Assembly: GCF_023078275.1 (NCBI RefSeq)
Contig: NC_062971.1
Location: 17,484,001 to 17,548,000, forward strand
Direction: 5' to 3'
Length of the DNA stretch: 64,000 nucleotides
DNA from: Leguminivora glycinivorella
Lineage: Eukaryota; Arthropoda; Insecta; Lepidoptera; Tortricidae
A model generated the notes under the pieces. It was not told the origin of the DNA, searched no databases, and was given only the letters and a program-made list of their open reading frames with translations. Shown in pieces: positions 62,601 to 64,000 of the stretch. The translations under genes were made by a program, and so were the position numbers. Position 1 is the stretch's first letter. The number at the start of each line of letters is the position of its first letter.

Positions 62601-63003
62601 TATGAAAAATTGGAACACATTGCTTTCCCTATTATGATAGTATTAAATAATAAATAAATTAGTGAAATCAACAACAAAACAAAATAAAAATGAGCCCTAA
62701 AAGTACTTACTACATAGTAGTTACAGTAGTGTTAAAAATAAGGAAATAAAGTACAAAAAGTATCAAGTTCTCATGTGAAAAACAACGTTTTTTACTTGGA
62801 AATTGGCTATAATATGTATTATGTTTTGTTCTTCATGATTCATTATTTGTAGAACTACTCAACTGGTGACTCATATCACTTGAATATAAAAAATGTGAGT
62901 GACAAACAGACCAATATACAGTACAGGGTGTTTATTTAGTCAACTGCAAGAATTTACGGAAAAAAAATTACTGTTCCATATATTTTCAATTGGAGTCCAT
63001 TTT

Positions 63004-63550
63004 TAGGGTTCCGTAGTCAACTAGGAACCCTTATAGTTTCGCCATGTCTGTCTGTCCGTCCGTCCGTCTGTCCGTCCGTCCGCGGATAATCTCAGTAACC
63101 GTTAGCACTAGAAAGCTGAAATTTGGTATCAATATGTATATCAATCACGCCAACAAAGTGCAAAAATAAAAAATGGAAAAAAATGTTTTATTAGGGTACC
63201 CCCCCTACATGTAAAGTGGGGGCTAATTTTTTTTTCATTCCAATCCCAACGTGTGATATATCATTGGATAGGTATTTAAAAATGAATAAGGGTTTACTAA
63301 GATCGTTTTATGATAATATTAATATTTTCGGAAATAATCGCTCCTAAAGGAAAAAAAAGTGCGTCCCCCCCCTCTAACTTTTGAACCATATGTTTAAAAA
63401 ATATGAAAAAAATCACAAAAGTAGAACTTTATAAAAACTTTCTAGGAAAATTGTTTTGAACTTTATAGGTTTAGTAGTTTTTGAGAATAATACGGAAAAC
63501 TACGGAACCCTACACTGAGCGTGGCCCGACACGCTCTTGGCCGGTTTTTT
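63004..63550 (+). mobile_element. GGGTTCCGTA...GGCCGGTTTTT repeat, short-microsatellite copy
   Basis: AGGGTTCCGTAGTCAACTAGG through GACACGCTCTTGGCCGGTTT. Nearly identical to 10234-10835 but with a much shorter GTCC run (63053-63082). Confidence 0.88.
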
Positions 63551-63894
63551 TATCTGAAAATTCTGGGATGGTTCCGAGTAAAAGTTTCTCATTATGGCTA
63601 CATGTTCACCCCTTAAACTATTGCTGGTGACAGTGGTGACTAAGTAAACAACCTATATATAAGTTACATTTTCGATGTAAGTGTTTGATACTTCACAGTT
63701 GAAAGGTGTCACAGCATTTGATAGTTTTATGGAAATTATTTCAGGTTTGTCCATTTTTACTTCTAGACCAAGAATACTATTCTCCCTGATCCCTGAGCTG
63801 TAAGATCCTCATTTTGACACATTTGTATTGAAGTTTGTAGTGACGTTAAATAGATTTTTATCAACTAACATTCCACATATCAAACTGGAGTCTG

Positions 63895-64000
63895 AATCTT
63901 AATACCCCTATTATTGATGATGATGCTATATTAACAAAACTTAAAGGAATTGATATCAATAAGGGAGCAGGACCGGATGGAATCCCCCTTTTCATTAAGT
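63895..64000 (+). pseudogene. LINE reverse transcriptase, N-terminal part, cut by window edge
   Basis: The frame reads NTPIIDDDAILTKLKGIDIN then KGAGPDGIPLFIK. The KGAGPDGIP motif is the conserved start of the reverse transcriptase domain of Jockey-like non-LTR retrotransposons. Open to the right edge; no upstream endonuclease was recognised, so it is probably 5'-truncated. Confidence 0.82.

Overview
This is a stretch of insect nuclear DNA, almost certainly from a moth or butterfly. It is AT-rich and intron-rich. It is full of interspersed repeats typical of lepidopteran genomes: the GGGTTCCGTA...GGCCGGTTTTT family with internal (GTCC)n, a GGCGCAGTCGG tRNA-derived SINE, and many near-palindromic miniature elements. 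Three protein-coding genes can be built, all on the minus strand. None is visible as one open reading frame, so the exon models below come from joining splice sites and reading phase by eye.

Layout. 1-1.7 kb: a GC-rich 97-bp tandem array and its degenerate flank. 5.6-19.2 kb: cuticular protein gene A, six exons, 315 codons, with an RR (Chitin_bind_4) domain and a long Gln/Pro/Tyr-rich tail. Its introns hold decayed tandem copies of exons 2, 4 and 5, a BEL/Pao fragment, an hAT-type miniature element and a 2.3-kb inverted-repeat structure. 20-28 kb: a transposon field with a pogo-like relic, several copies of an AACCGTCGCC element carrying 121-bp internal tandem repeats, a piggyBac-type insertion with TTAA duplications, and SINEs. 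34.7-47.1 kb: cuticular protein gene B, a paralogue of A, three exons, 279 codons, with a 1-kb palindrome in intron 2. 48-53 kb: clustered and nested palindromic elements. 59.1-60.4 kb: the last two coding exons of Mad, the BMP/Dpp-pathway R-Smad; its 5' exons lie beyond the window. 61.4-64 kb: repeats, ending inside a LINE reverse transcriptase.

A and B make secreted chitin-binding cuticle proteins. Both begin with a tiny first exon (21 and 15 nt) that supplies only the start of the signal peptide, separated by a long intron from the rest, and both have a TATA box just upstream. Mad is a nuclear signal transducer and appears to be an unrelated neighbour.

The most distinctive features are the decayed exon-scale duplications in gene A, always on the 3' side of the working exon; an AACCGTCGCC element whose empty target site survives in the opposite arm of the inverted repeat it entered; and the dimeric higher-order pattern of the 97-bp array. 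No CRISPR array, operon or convincing functional tRNA or rRNA gene was seen.
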